Below, piece by piece: positions 1-7,856 of a DNA stretch of 49,005 nt. This DNA is from Maribacter sp. (lineage in GTDB: Bacteria; Bacteroidota; Bacteroidia; Flavobacteriales; Flavobacteriaceae). The stretch covers positions 1 through 49,005 of the forward strand of contig JALHST010000312.1 in assembly GCA_022865355.1 (NCBI GenBank), in the 5' to 3' direction. The notes under the pieces are model-generated. The model ran no database searches. It worked only from the letters and a program-made list of their open reading frames with translations, and was not told the DNA's origin. Position 1 is the stretch's first letter. The number at the start of each line of letters is the position of its first letter. Position numbers and translations under genes: made by a program.

Positions 1-36
1 AAGTATTCATCAAACAAATAAATTAAAAACAGTAGC

Positions 37-1074
37 CTAAAACATGCCGCTATTTTCCTTCACAATGATCTCTACGGGAATATTAACGGTCAATGCCGAG
101 GTATCCCCCTTCGTCAAAAATTGAAATAACCCCTTAATCGCTGCGTACCCCTGATATTCTGGCTGTTGGTTGATTAGGAAATCTATTTCGTCATTTTTAA
201 GGAATTTCAGGTTCCGTTTGTTCAAATCAAAACCGACCATAAACGTTTTCCCCACATTGTATTGCTGGAGTATTTTGGGCAGTAAATGGGATTTTGAATT
301 GGTAACGAAAATTCCTTTCGTATTATCTGATTTAAACCAGTTTTCCATTTCCCCGGTAACCTTGAACTCATCATTCAAAATATAATTTATAGTTTGTATG
401 CTCACCGTTTCGTTAATGGTCTTAAAATAGGCCTTAAATCCATTTTCCCGTTGGATGTTATTGGCGTGAATACCTTTTTCGTTTATTATGTTGACAACGA
501 AATAATCACCGGTGTTTCCCACGAGGCCATGAAGTAGTCTTCCAGCGACCATGCCGGCAATATGGGAGTTTTGCCTTATAAAATGGGCCGCTTCATTTAA
601 AGCTATCTCGGTATCCAAAAAAACAACGGGTATCTTCTTGGCCTTCGCCTTTTTCAAAACGTCGTTGCTGGCTTCGCGAAAAAAAGGTACCGTCACAATC
701 GCATCATATGCCTTCTTGAAGATGGCCTTGCTTTGATCAATGAACGAAGAAGCATCCGAAAATTCATAAAAATCTGCGGTAACCCCTAATTCCTTTAACT
801 CCTCAACAGCTTTCGTAATTCCTTTTTTAGGAAGCTTCCAATAATTCCATTTGTGTTTGGTGACGGGAATTAAAATGGCATAGTATATTTTTTTTATGGA
901 GGCAAGTTTAAGCCTACTGGCAGTCGTATTGCGTATATAACCAGTTTCCTTAATGATTTTTAAGACTCTTTTTTCAGTAGATTTCGAGACTCCCGCCCTT
1001 TTGTGTAGTACTCTATCAACAGTGCCGATTGAAACATTTGCCAATTTTGCTATTTGCTTAATTCCCGTACTCAT
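37..1074 (-). CDS. LacI-family transcriptional regulator
   Basis: A 345-residue LacI/GalR-type regulator. The N-terminal helix-turn-helix lies at about residues 5-25 (IKQIAKLANVSIGTVDRVLH), followed by the hinge region with a YIRNTTASRLK stretch that resembles the usual YxPNxxARxL. The rest, about residues 60-340, is a periplasmic-binding-protein fold that would bind the effector sugar. The stop is TAG. It is the last gene of a leftward run that begins with the double-DUF1080 gene, 71 bases after the upstream DUF1080 gene. A TATTTTTG box 26 bases upstream of the ATG could give it a promoter of its own. It is inferred to control the locus and the divergent uxaC through the palindrome at 5764-5777. 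The effector is unknown; a keto-sugar or uronate is a guess from the neighbours. Confidence 0.9.
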   Translation of the reverse strand: MSTGIKQIAKLANVSIGTVDRVLHKRAGVSKSTEKRVLKIIKETGYIRNTTASRLKLASIKKIYYAILIPVTKHKWNYWKLPKKGITKAVEELKELGVTADFYEFSDASSFIDQSKAIFKKAYDAIVTVPFFREASNDVLKKAKAKKIPVVFLDTEIALNEAAHFIRQNSHIAGMVAGRLLHGLVGNTGDYFVVNIINEKGIHANNIQRENGFKAYFKTINETVSIQTINYILNDEFKVTGEMENWFKSDNTKGIFVTNSKSHLLPKILQQYNVGKTFMVGFDLNKRNLKFLKNDEIDFLINQQPEYQGYAAIKGLFQFLTKGDTSALTVNIPVEIIVKENSGMF

Positions 1075-1099
1075 ATGTCAAAGGCAGATTTTATAGGCC

Positions 1100-1107
1100 C
1101 AAAAATA
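1100..1107 (-). promoter_or_regulatory. Possible -7 box of the lacI-type gene
   Basis: On the minus strand this reads TATTTTTG, matching the Bacteroidetes -7 consensus TANNTTTG, 26 bases before the ATG at 1074. No TTG lies 17-23 bases upstream of it (the nearest gives a 14-base spacer), so this is only a half-supported promoter. It would let the regulator be made independently of the operon. Confidence 0.35.
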
Positions 1108-1145
1108 CTTGATTTCGCGGCCAAAAAAATGATAGCGGTCAACCG

Positions 1146-1754
1146 TTATTTTAATTCGGCCACCGAAATGTTCCTGAACTGAATGGTCATCTCATTTCCT
1201 GGGTGCAATTGCAGTCCAATCGGGCCGTGGGTATTGGCATTCTCAAATGTATAATTCATAACTTCCTTACCATTTAGCCAGACTTTGTACGAATTTCCAA
1301 TGGCCATGGCCTTAATTGTGTTCCAATCATCTGGTTTTAGAAGTTCCTTGATGCCCGCTGCCTCGACAGGATATCCCATTCCCGCCACATAGGGCGAAGC
1401 GGTCATGTCTCGCTTTAATGACCCTGAAATGCCGATTTGGATTTGGGGATTATGGTCCTCTTCCCCGCGCATAAATATACCCGAATCTACCGTACCCGTT
1501 CCAAATTTAAAATCCAGTTGAATCACGAAATCGCCATATTCCTTTTTGGTCCATAAATTAGATCCTTTTTTATTCGGACCACTTTTGGCCCATAAAGATC
1601 CATCGTCGATCGACCACCAAATATTGTCCTTCGGCACTTTCCAATGCTTCAGGTCCTTCCCATCAAAAAGCGATTTCATTTTAGGTTCCCCGGTCTGCGC
1701 ATGACCCGTGAAAATCAAAGAAAAAGTGCATAGCAATACAATGGCTCGTGTCAT
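1146..1754 (-). CDS. Secreted DUF1080 (3-keto-disaccharide hydrolase-like) protein
   Basis: A 202-residue exported protein with a signal peptide (about residues 1-19, ending GHAQ) and one DUF1080 domain filling the rest. DUF1080 is a concanavalin-like beta-sandwich family; members are known to cleave 3-keto-glycosides formed by partner Gfo/Idh/MocA dehydrogenases. Typical motifs are LFDGKDLKHWK near the N-terminus, the GDFVIQLDFKF strand, DSGIFMRG, and a C-terminal GPIGLQLH. It lies 98 bases downstream of the PmoA-like gene in the same leftward run and probably acts in the periplasm. It is a smaller paralogue of the two-domain DUF1080 protein at 4319-5692. The substrate cannot be read from sequence. 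Confidence 0.85.
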   Translation of the reverse strand: MTRAIVLLCTFSLIFTGHAQTGEPKMKSLFDGKDLKHWKVPKDNIWWSIDDGSLWAKSGPNKKGSNLWTKKEYGDFVIQLDFKFGTGTVDSGIFMRGEEDHNPQIQIGISGSLKRDMTASPYVAGMGYPVEAAGIKELLKPDDWNTIKAMAIGNSYKVWLNGKEVMNYTFENANTHGPIGLQLHPGNEMTIQFRNISVAELK

Positions 1755-1852
1755 TTGTCTATTATTAGGTTGTTAAATCATTTTCATTTTACTAATTGGG
1801 GGCATTACCAGTATGTTTATTAATATCCCTATCGACGCTTTTTCAATACGGA

Positions 1853-2932
1853 TCAATCGGCATTGAATTCATCAAAGGATCGATCTATTTCGGTTTTCTT
1901 AAGTTCAGATCCGTTGTGGATCAAGATGCGATATTTAAAGGTAACGGACTCTGATTTTTTCAGGCTAAAGTTCAACGTTTCCTTCTCCTTTGAAAAAATA
2001 GCCTGTCCCAATGGGTTGGCCGCAAATAATCCGTAGCCCCTGGCGTGCCAGTAGGTGGGATAACCCACATTCTTTTTATTGTCCAAAATTGCTATGGCCA
2101 CCGTATCCCCTTCTATTACCCCTTGTAATCGTACCCAGTTGCCGCGTGTACCCCAAACCTCATTGCCGGTGATTCCCTCACTGCTCAGATAATCCCCGGT
2201 TACCCCATTAATATTTGAAGCTTCGACCGCAGTTGCATTGCCAGCCGCATCGGTAAAAACTGCAGGTTCATTCGATGGCAATTCAAGTTCCCTTGTTACC
2301 CGTACGCCCAGCATGCCCTCCTTATTATCTGTAAAAGTCACATCCTGTAATGCTTTCAGCGTAGTGATGCGGTCTATAAACCGGGTGTTGCCTTGCTCGC
2401 CAAATTTAAATTCAGTTGTTTCTTCAAGCAGATCGCCATTTTGAGGAGATCGCCAAAGCGCTTTTACCTTAAAGGTGCCATTTTCGTCATTGCTTTCAAC
2501 GATTTCTTCGGGATAAATGGTGCCATACTTATTTTTATCCTTCTCAGGAATGGCGTAAGAATTATTCCAGAAATCGAGTCCGTTTACATCCCCATAATTG
2601 AACCAAAGCCCGACATGATGGGGATGGTCAATTCGTTCATTGGCTCTGGGACTATTAGGAAATCCTCTTGTTACCGTTTTACCGCTTTTTGTGATGATCG
2701 GATATAATATAGGTTTCGGGGTCTTTTCATCGTACACATAGCCCGTAAAAAGTTCGCCATCTATTTTGACATCGACTTTTTTATTGGTATCGTCGCGGTG
2801 GAAACTAATTTTGGGAGATTGCACCGTTTCCTCGGGGGACGAACTTTCTGAATCGTTATTTTTCTTCATGTCCTTACATGAAAAAAAGAGCATGGTAGAA
2901 AGTAGACTAAATATAATCGTTTTCCTGATCAT
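1853..2932 (-). CDS. PmoA-like (DUF6807) lipoprotein
   Basis: A 359-residue predicted lipoprotein: hydrophobic signal followed by a LFFSC lipobox with Cys19, then a Ser/Glu-rich linker. The mature part fits the family usually labelled 'PmoA family' or DUF6807, with HPHHVGLWFNYGDVNGLDFWN and YGLFAANPLG stretches. The label comes from methane monooxygenase naming, but this family has no membrane helices or copper-site pattern and no relation to methane oxidation is expected. Family members commonly sit beside Gfo/Idh/MocA and DUF1080 genes, as here (17 bases after the oxidoreductase). Its biochemical role is not established; periplasmic sugar processing is inferred from the operon. Confidence 0.8.
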   Translation of the reverse strand: MIRKTIIFSLLSTMLFFSCKDMKKNNDSESSSPEETVQSPKISFHRDDTNKKVDVKIDGELFTGYVYDEKTPKPILYPIITKSGKTVTRGFPNSPRANERIDHPHHVGLWFNYGDVNGLDFWNNSYAIPEKDKNKYGTIYPEEIVESNDENGTFKVKALWRSPQNGDLLEETTEFKFGEQGNTRFIDRITTLKALQDVTFTDNKEGMLGVRVTRELELPSNEPAVFTDAAGNATAVEASNINGVTGDYLSSEGITGNEVWGTRGNWVRLQGVIEGDTVAIAILDNKKNVGYPTYWHARGYGLFAANPLGQAIFSKEKETLNFSLKKSESVTFKYRILIHNGSELKKTEIDRSFDEFNAD

Positions 2933-2949
2933 CGGATTTTTTAATAGGA

Positions 2950-4308
2950 TTAATATTGGAATATTTCACCGCCCGCCAAAACATTCTGTGTCTTTTCGTC
3001 GAAGGTTGCCCTTAGGCCGGTTCGCAACGCAGCCGTGGTCATGATGTTGGCGATGGAATGATGGTACCCTGCTTCGATCGGACCATTGGTAATCTTTCTG
3101 CTGCGAATGCACTCCATCCAATTCAACATATGCAGGGAGGTCATATCATCAACCCCGGTATTGGCGGAGGTGACGACTTTCACTTCATTATCGGATAAAT
3201 TATAAGGTGCCAAAAGATTGGCTTTCATCCCCATTTCATCGGCAAAACGTTGTGTCAGGCCCCCAGTATCGCTCACTTTATTGGTATCCAAATTCAATTC
3301 ACCCCCATTGGAATAGTAAATTTCCTTTGTCCCGCCTGCCGAATTCGTAAATCTTGACGAATAGGTCACTTGAAACCCGGAGGCCAAGTCATCTGCTGGG
3401 CCATAATCGAATACGGCCGACATCGTATCGAAGTTCTTTCTACCATCTTTCCAGAGATAGATTCCCCCATTGGCAGCCACACTTCTCGGGTGTTCAAAGC
3501 CCGTAAACCAATGTACGGTATCGATTTGATGCGACATCCATTGCCCAGGAATCCCTGAAGAATACGGCCAAAACAACCTATATTCCAAATATTTTCGTGG
3601 ATCCCATGCCTCATAAGGCCGGTTCATTAAATAGCGTTTCCAATCGGTATCGGACGCCTTGATTTCCGAAACCAATTTTGGTAAGCGCCACCTACCCGGT
3701 TGGTTGACATTCCAGGTCATTTCTACCATGACAATATCGCCGAATTTACCTGATTTAATGTAATCGGCGGCGGCATGGTAATTCGGGCCACTGCGCCTCT
3801 GTGATCCTATCTGAAAGACGATTCCCGATTCCTTGACGGCTTTCATCCCGATACGGGCATCTTCCATGGTTTCGGCAAAGGGCTTTTCACAATAGGTATC
3901 TTTCTTCGCATTTGCCGCTTCTGCCGCAAGAAGTGCGTGTTGAAAATCGGCGGTAGAAATAATTACGGCATCGATTTTGTCTTTATCGTACATCTCGTCA
4001 TTGTTCCGCCATTGGTCAATAGTATTCCCTGTGAGATCCTTGATAAAAGCGACCCCTTCGTCCCTTCGCCGGTTCCAAATATCGGAAACACCCACAATTT
4101 CAAAATTGAGAGCCTTACTATGCCCATTAAAGGCTGGAAGCAAAGCGCCTTTTGCCCTATTGGAAAATCCTACGATACCCACGCGTACCCGATCGTTGGC
4201 ACCTATTATTTTTCGATAGCTCTTTGCGCTTAAGGTGCTTGCTCCTAGTGCGATGCCCCCAGATGCCATCGCCGCTTTTTGCAGAAACGTTCTTCTAGTT
4301 TTGTCCAT
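2950..4308 (-). CDS. Tat-exported Gfo/Idh/MocA-family oxidoreductase
   Basis: A 452-residue NAD(P)-dependent sugar dehydrogenase-type protein. The start at 4308 is chosen because the protein then opens with a twin-arginine signal (RRTFLQKAAMASGG) and lies 10 bases after the upstream gene; an open frame continues 57 codons further but only by overlapping that gene. The N-terminal Rossmann fold has a VGIVGFSNRAKG nucleotide loop (about residues 43-54), and the hallmark EKP is at about 141-143 (CEKPFAETMEDA). The C-terminal half is the substrate domain. Members exported by Tat often keep the cofactor tightly bound. In this context the likely job is oxidising a glycoside at C3 so that the neighbouring DUF1080 proteins can cleave it. 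That role is inferred. Confidence 0.9.
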   Translation of the reverse strand: MDKTRRTFLQKAAMASGGIALGASTLSAKSYRKIIGANDRVRVGIVGFSNRAKGALLPAFNGHSKALNFEIVGVSDIWNRRRDEGVAFIKDLTGNTIDQWRNNDEMYDKDKIDAVIISTADFQHALLAAEAANAKKDTYCEKPFAETMEDARIGMKAVKESGIVFQIGSQRRSGPNYHAAADYIKSGKFGDIVMVEMTWNVNQPGRWRLPKLVSEIKASDTDWKRYLMNRPYEAWDPRKYLEYRLFWPYSSGIPGQWMSHQIDTVHWFTGFEHPRSVAANGGIYLWKDGRKNFDTMSAVFDYGPADDLASGFQVTYSSRFTNSAGGTKEIYYSNGGELNLDTNKVSDTGGLTQRFADEMGMKANLLAPYNLSDNEVKVVTSANTGVDDMTSLHMLNWMECIRSRKITNGPIEAGYHHSIANIMTTAALRTGLRATFDEKTQNVLAGGEIFQY

Positions 4309-4318
4309 GCTGTTGTTT

Positions 4319-5692
4319 TTAGTATTCACGTATTTTAATGCTTTTGAAGGAGACCCGGTCCCCGTGGTCTTGCAAGAGAATGGAGCCTTCTGGCAAACGT
4401 CCGAAATTTTCCCATTTTTCGTACTTGCTTTTCTCGACCAAGGCCTCGAACATTTGACTGAATCGATCGAATTCGACAACTTTTACTTGATTGAGCCAAT
4501 GCTCCACATGACCGTCTTTTGAAACGATGCGGGCATTGTTCCACTCCCCTATCCCTTTAAAATTTTTACCTCTCGAATTGTTTAAGTTTTCGGCACGGAT
4601 CAAATCATATAACGAACCTACGGTCCGATTGCCATTCTTGCCCTCTTTGGCATCGGGATGCCGTTCATCGTCCAACACTTGAAACTCCAATCCGATGGCC
4701 GACCCTTCGCCAGTATTAAGGGCCGGATCTACAAAATATTTAATGCCACTATTGGCTCCTTCGGTAAGCAGGAAGTCTACACTAAGCTCAAAATTGCTAA
4801 AAGCCTCTGTGGTGACGATATCACCTCCATTATTTGCTTCGGCACCTCCTGAGGACAAAACGCTTAGCAGGCCATCCTTGATTTCCCACCCTTTGTCGGG
4901 AAACGTTTCGAGCTTTGCCCCACGCCATCCGTTAGTGGTCTTCCCATCCCATAATAGGCGCCAGCCTATACGAATTTCATTCGAGGTAAGTTGGTTCTTT
5001 AAATAACTGATTTCCGGCACTTCGGGATCAACATTTTTTCTGGAATTCGCCAAATTGCTAATCTGGATCTTTATATTTTTCCATCTTACAAGCTTTCCCT
5101 CAAGATCCTTATCTTCTATCGCATGCACCTGAAAGGCAATAAACCCTTCTGCCGTGGTGTCATCTACCAGATTGGCGCATTGTATGTCGTTTATCCAAGT
5201 GCGGATCGTCAATCCGATCGCCTCGATTCTGTAGTGGTTCCACTGCCCTAGAATAAAGGCCTCCTGCCCTTTTGGATTACGTGTTAAAGGGTATAACCAA
5301 CCCTGCCGTGCCTCATCATAAATTCCGCCGGCCCATTTTCTAGAACTGGTTTCGATTTCACATTGATAACCATGTACCCGCCCGTTCATATAATCCTTAG
5401 TGGACAAACTTCTAAACTGAACCCCTGAATTAAGCCCATTTTCAACATAGACATCAAATTCAAGGATAAAGTCCCCATAGGTCTTTTTGGTAGCCATAAA
5501 ACTATTTGGGGTATCCTTTTTGGAAATTCCCACAAGGGCCCCATCTTCAATCTGATATTTCGCCGAACCGCCGATTTGTTGAAAATTCGAAAGATCTTTC
5601 CCATTAAAAAGAAGTTCCCAGGACTCTTGGGCAGTGAGTGATAAACCGAATAAAAGAATGAAACAGATAGTTAAATGGGTTCGTTTTTGCAT
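4319..5692 (-). CDS. Secreted protein with two DUF1080 domains
   Basis: A 457-residue exported protein. The start at 5692 is chosen because it gives a clean signal peptide ([22 protein letters not shown]) where the longer open frame adds an unrelated 18-residue leader. Two DUF1080 units follow: the first at about residues 22-210 ([35 protein letters not shown]), the second at about 240-455 ([36 protein letters not shown]). Each carries the glycine-serine/aspartate pattern of 3-keto-glycoside hydrolases. It is the first gene of the leftward operon and sits next to the predicted operator. The duplication may provide two specificities or a binding plus a catalytic unit; sequence alone does not decide. 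Confidence 0.85.
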   Translation of the reverse strand: MQKRTHLTICFILLFGLSLTAQESWELLFNGKDLSNFQQIGGSAKYQIEDGALVGISKKDTPNSFMATKKTYGDFILEFDVYVENGLNSGVQFRSLSTKDYMNGRVHGYQCEIETSSRKWAGGIYDEARQGWLYPLTRNPKGQEAFILGQWNHYRIEAIGLTIRTWINDIQCANLVDDTTAEGFIAFQVHAIEDKDLEGKLVRWKNIKIQISNLANSRKNVDPEVPEISYLKNQLTSNEIRIGWRLLWDGKTTNGWRGAKLETFPDKGWEIKDGLLSVLSSGGAEANNGGDIVTTEAFSNFELSVDFLLTEGANSGIKYFVDPALNTGEGSAIGLEFQVLDDERHPDAKEGKNGNRTVGSLYDLIRAENLNNSRGKNFKGIGEWNNARIVSKDGHVEHWLNQVKVVEFDRFSQMFEALVEKSKYEKWENFGRLPEGSILLQDHGDRVSFKSIKIREY

Positions 5693-5763
5693 GGTTGATT
5701 TTTGTTTCAGAGTTGAATTTTTGTTGAAAGGAACTTGTGCCAACAAAATTGTAAAAAAATTTC

Positions 5764-5777
5764 CGTTAACGTTAACG
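5764..5777. promoter_or_regulatory. Predicted LacI-family operator (palindrome)
   Basis: CGTTAACGTTAACG is a perfect 14-base palindrome centred on CG at 5770-5771, the usual geometry of LacI/GalR operators. It lies 71 bases upstream of the double-DUF1080 start and about 190 bases upstream of uxaC, in the divergent intergenic region. A TACAATTTTG sequence (near-match to the -7 box) lies just downstream toward the DUF1080 gene, so a bound repressor could block that promoter. Assignment to the regulator at 37-1074 is inferred. Confidence 0.7.
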
Positions 5778-5883
5778 AATGTAAAAAATATTTTTAACTT
5801 GCGGCTACGATTCCAATACTATTTTAGTGCCTCGTCCGCTCTAATTCCTCGATTAGACCTACAAAAAGAAAACAGGGAAAATA

Positions 5884-5891
5884 TAATTTTG
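5884..5891 (+). promoter_or_regulatory. Possible -7 box of uxaC
   Basis: TAATTTTG matches TANNTTTG and lies 77 bases before the uxaC start. No TTG -33 element is found 17-23 bases upstream, so the assignment is tentative. The predicted operator is about 107 bases upstream of this box, so control of uxaC may need looping or act mainly on the leftward operon. Confidence 0.35.
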
Positions 5892-5968
5892 TTCGTGTTG
5901 TAAAAGATGGCTTGCATTGAAATACCATACGAATCGTTCGTAAACTTAAACTATAAAACCCGATCAAA

Positions 5969-7357
5969 TTGATAAGCACTAATTTTCTGTTGGAAAACAA
6001 ATATTCAGAAGAGCTCTACCATGATTTTGCGGCCAAAATGCCGATTATCGATTATCACAACCATCTATCGCCCAAACAAATGGCCGAAGACACGATCTTT
6101 GACAATATTACCCAAGTCTGGATCAACGGGGACCATTATAAATGGCGTGCCATGCGTACTTTGGGGATTCATGAGGAATACATAACAGGCAAGGCGACCG
6201 ATCAGGAAAAGTTCAATAAATGGGCCTATACCGTACCCTATACGATGCGCAATCCGCTATACCATTGGACGCATTTAGAACTTCAAAGGTATTTTGACAT
6301 TCCTGAATTATTAACGCCCAAATCATCTGAAAGTATTTATGAGGAAACCTCCGAGAAACTGAAGAGTGCAGCCTACAGCAGTCAAAATCTTATTTCTGGG
6401 ATGAATGTTACTTATTTGTGCACTACCGAAGATCCAACCGATCCCTTGGAGCATCATCAAACCTTATCCCGGAGCAGTTTTAAGACGAAGGTGAGTACCG
6501 CCTTTCGACCCGACAAATCGCTTATGATCCAAGGTGAAACCTATAACGAATATATCGATAGCCTCGAAATTGCATCGAAAGTATCCATATCAAGTTATGA
6601 CGATCTGTGTCGGGCCCTCCAAAATAGACTGCGATTTTTTCATGAAAACGGCTGCCGAATTTGTGACCATGGTTTGGAGCAACTCTATGCCGAGGATCAT
6701 ACTGAATCTGAGATAAAGTCGATATTCGAAAAAAGACGGAACGGAAAAGCGGTAAACCAACTCGAAGCCGCAAAATTTCAAAGTGCCCTGCTTTTATTCC
6801 TGTCGGAATGCTATCATGAACATGGGTGGGTGCAACAATTTCATTTGGGGGCTTTGCGAAACACGAATACCAGAATGTTACGGCTTTTGGGCCCGGATAC
6901 CGGGTGGGATTCCATTGGCGACTATCAACAGGCACAAGCACTTTCAAAGTTCCTTAATACCCTCGACGGTAAGAACAAACTGACGAAGACCATACTCTAT
7001 AATGTGAATCCGACCTATAACGAGGTGATGGCCACTATGATAGGGAATTTTAATGATGGAAGCATAAAAGGCAAAGTACAATGGGGGTCTGCATGGTGGT
7101 TCCTTGACCAAAAAGATGGCATGACCGACCAACTGAATATTTTATCGAATATGGGACTACTCAGTTGTTTTATAGGAATGGTGACAGACTCACGGAGCCT
7201 CCTCTCATTTCCAAGGCATGAATATTTTAGAAGGATATTATGCAACCTTTTCGGCGTTGAGATTCAGAAAGGGGAGCTTCCGGCAGACTTGAATTGGATC
7301 GGCAAATTAATAGAGGATATCTGCTATAACAATGCAAAAGAATATTTTGACGTTTAA
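5969..7357 (+). CDS. uxaC: Uronate isomerase (glucuronate/galacturonate isomerase)
   Basis: A 462-residue enzyme converting D-glucuronate to D-fructuronate and D-galacturonate to D-tagaturonate in the cytoplasm. It matches the UxaC family over its full length: PIIDYHNHLSP near residues 25-34 with the metal-binding H30-x-H32, NPLYHWTHLELQRYF, and the C-terminal PRHEYFRRILCNLFG. The start is a TTG at 5969: an in-frame stop lies 13 bases upstream, no ATG or GTG follows before the conserved N-terminal block, and family alignments begin with this NFLL segment. It is transcribed away from the DUF1080 operon. The usual partners for uronate use (reductase, dehydratase, KDG kinase) are not in the window. 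Confidence 0.95.
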   Translation: MISTNFLLENKYSEELYHDFAAKMPIIDYHNHLSPKQMAEDTIFDNITQVWINGDHYKWRAMRTLGIHEEYITGKATDQEKFNKWAYTVPYTMRNPLYHWTHLELQRYFDIPELLTPKSSESIYEETSEKLKSAAYSSQNLISGMNVTYLCTTEDPTDPLEHHQTLSRSSFKTKVSTAFRPDKSLMIQGETYNEYIDSLEIASKVSISSYDDLCRALQNRLRFFHENGCRICDHGLEQLYAEDHTESEIKSIFEKRRNGKAVNQLEAAKFQSALLLFLSECYHEHGWVQQFHLGALRNTNTRMLRLLGPDTGWDSIGDYQQAQALSKFLNTLDGKNKLTKTILYNVNPTYNEVMATMIGNFNDGSIKGKVQWGSAWWFLDQKDGMTDQLNILSNMGLLSCFIGMVTDSRSLLSFPRHEYFRRILCNLFGVEIQKGELPADLNWIGKLIEDICYNNAKEYFDV

Positions 7358-7471
7358 CGGCAGTTGGATGTTGTAAATGGTCACCCCGGAAAAAATAGTG
7401 AATCCCGCTCAAAAAATTGACCAATCGATACAATTGGCCCAAAGAATATGACAACCAGAAAATTTCTTTGC

Positions 7472-7479
7472 TATATTTG
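7472..7479 (+). promoter_or_regulatory. Possible -7 box of tRNA-Leu
   Basis: TATATTTG matches TANNTTTG and ends 18 bases before the first base of the tRNA. No TTG is found at the expected -33 distance. Confidence 0.4.
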
Positions 7480-7497
7480 CCATCCATTTCAAAAAGA

Positions 7498-7581
7498 GCC
7501 CACGTGGTGAAATTGGTAGACACGCCACCTTGAGGGGGTGGTGTTCGCAAGGACGTGCTAGTTCGAATCTAGTCGTGGGCA
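7498..7581 (+). tRNA. tRNA-Leu (anticodon GAG)
   Basis: A class II tRNA with a seven-base acceptor stem (GCCCACG at 7498-7504 pairing with CGTGGGC at 7574-7580) and discriminator A7581. The anticodon stem CCACC/GGTGG encloses a seven-base loop with GAG at 7532-7534, reading CUC/CUU leucine codons. The long variable arm (about 7542-7555) and the TTCGAATC T-loop fit leucine. CCA is not encoded. It is a single tRNA gene with its own terminator downstream. Confidence 0.95.
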
Positions 7582-7652
7582 CAACAAACAGTTTGGCAAG
7601 AATACGCTTCACTGCTTTACGGAACCCTGCATAACCGCAGAATAATCAGCTT

Positions 7653-7684
7653 AAAAAAGGTCGGCAAAAAGGTCGACCTTTTTT
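7653..7684 (+). terminator. Rho-independent terminator after tRNA-Leu
   Basis: An 11-base stem (AAAAAAGGTCG at 7653-7663 pairing with CGACCTTTTTT at 7674-7684) and a 10-base loop; the T-run is the 3' arm. It lies 71 bases after the tRNA end, with no gene in between. Confidence 0.7.
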
Positions 7685-7827
7685 ATAGCCGGTCGAAAAA
7701 TACGGTTTTACTCCCATGCTATTCGAAATTCCCCGATATACCCAAGAAATTGGCTAGTTTCTCATGAAATCATCGGCTTTTGATTAAATTTTAAGAATAA
7801 TTCCGCATATCATATTCATTAAAAATG

Positions 7828-7835
7828 TAATTTTG
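7828..7835 (+). promoter_or_regulatory. Possible -7 box of the carotenoid operon
   Basis: TAATTTTG matches TANNTTTG and ends 21 bases before the ATG of the MerR-type regulator. No TTG lies at -33 spacing, which would suit a promoter that needs activation or is weak. The flanking AT-rich sequence shows no clear operator palindrome. Confidence 0.45.
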
Positions 7836-7856
7836 TTTAAAGATTTTGAGTAAATT

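Noticed and set aside
1853-2932. Methane monooxygenase subunit (from the PmoA name)
   Set aside because: The protein is a soluble-domain lipoprotein with no membrane helices; the name is historical.
4309-4479. 57-codon N-terminal extension of the Gfo/Idh/MocA oxidoreductase
   Set aside because: It overlaps the end of the upstream DUF1080 gene, has no similarity to the family and hides the Tat signal that begins at the Met encoded at 4308.
5693-5746. 18-residue extension before the double-DUF1080 signal peptide
   Set aside because: The internal Met at 5692 gives a normal signal peptide; the extension does not.
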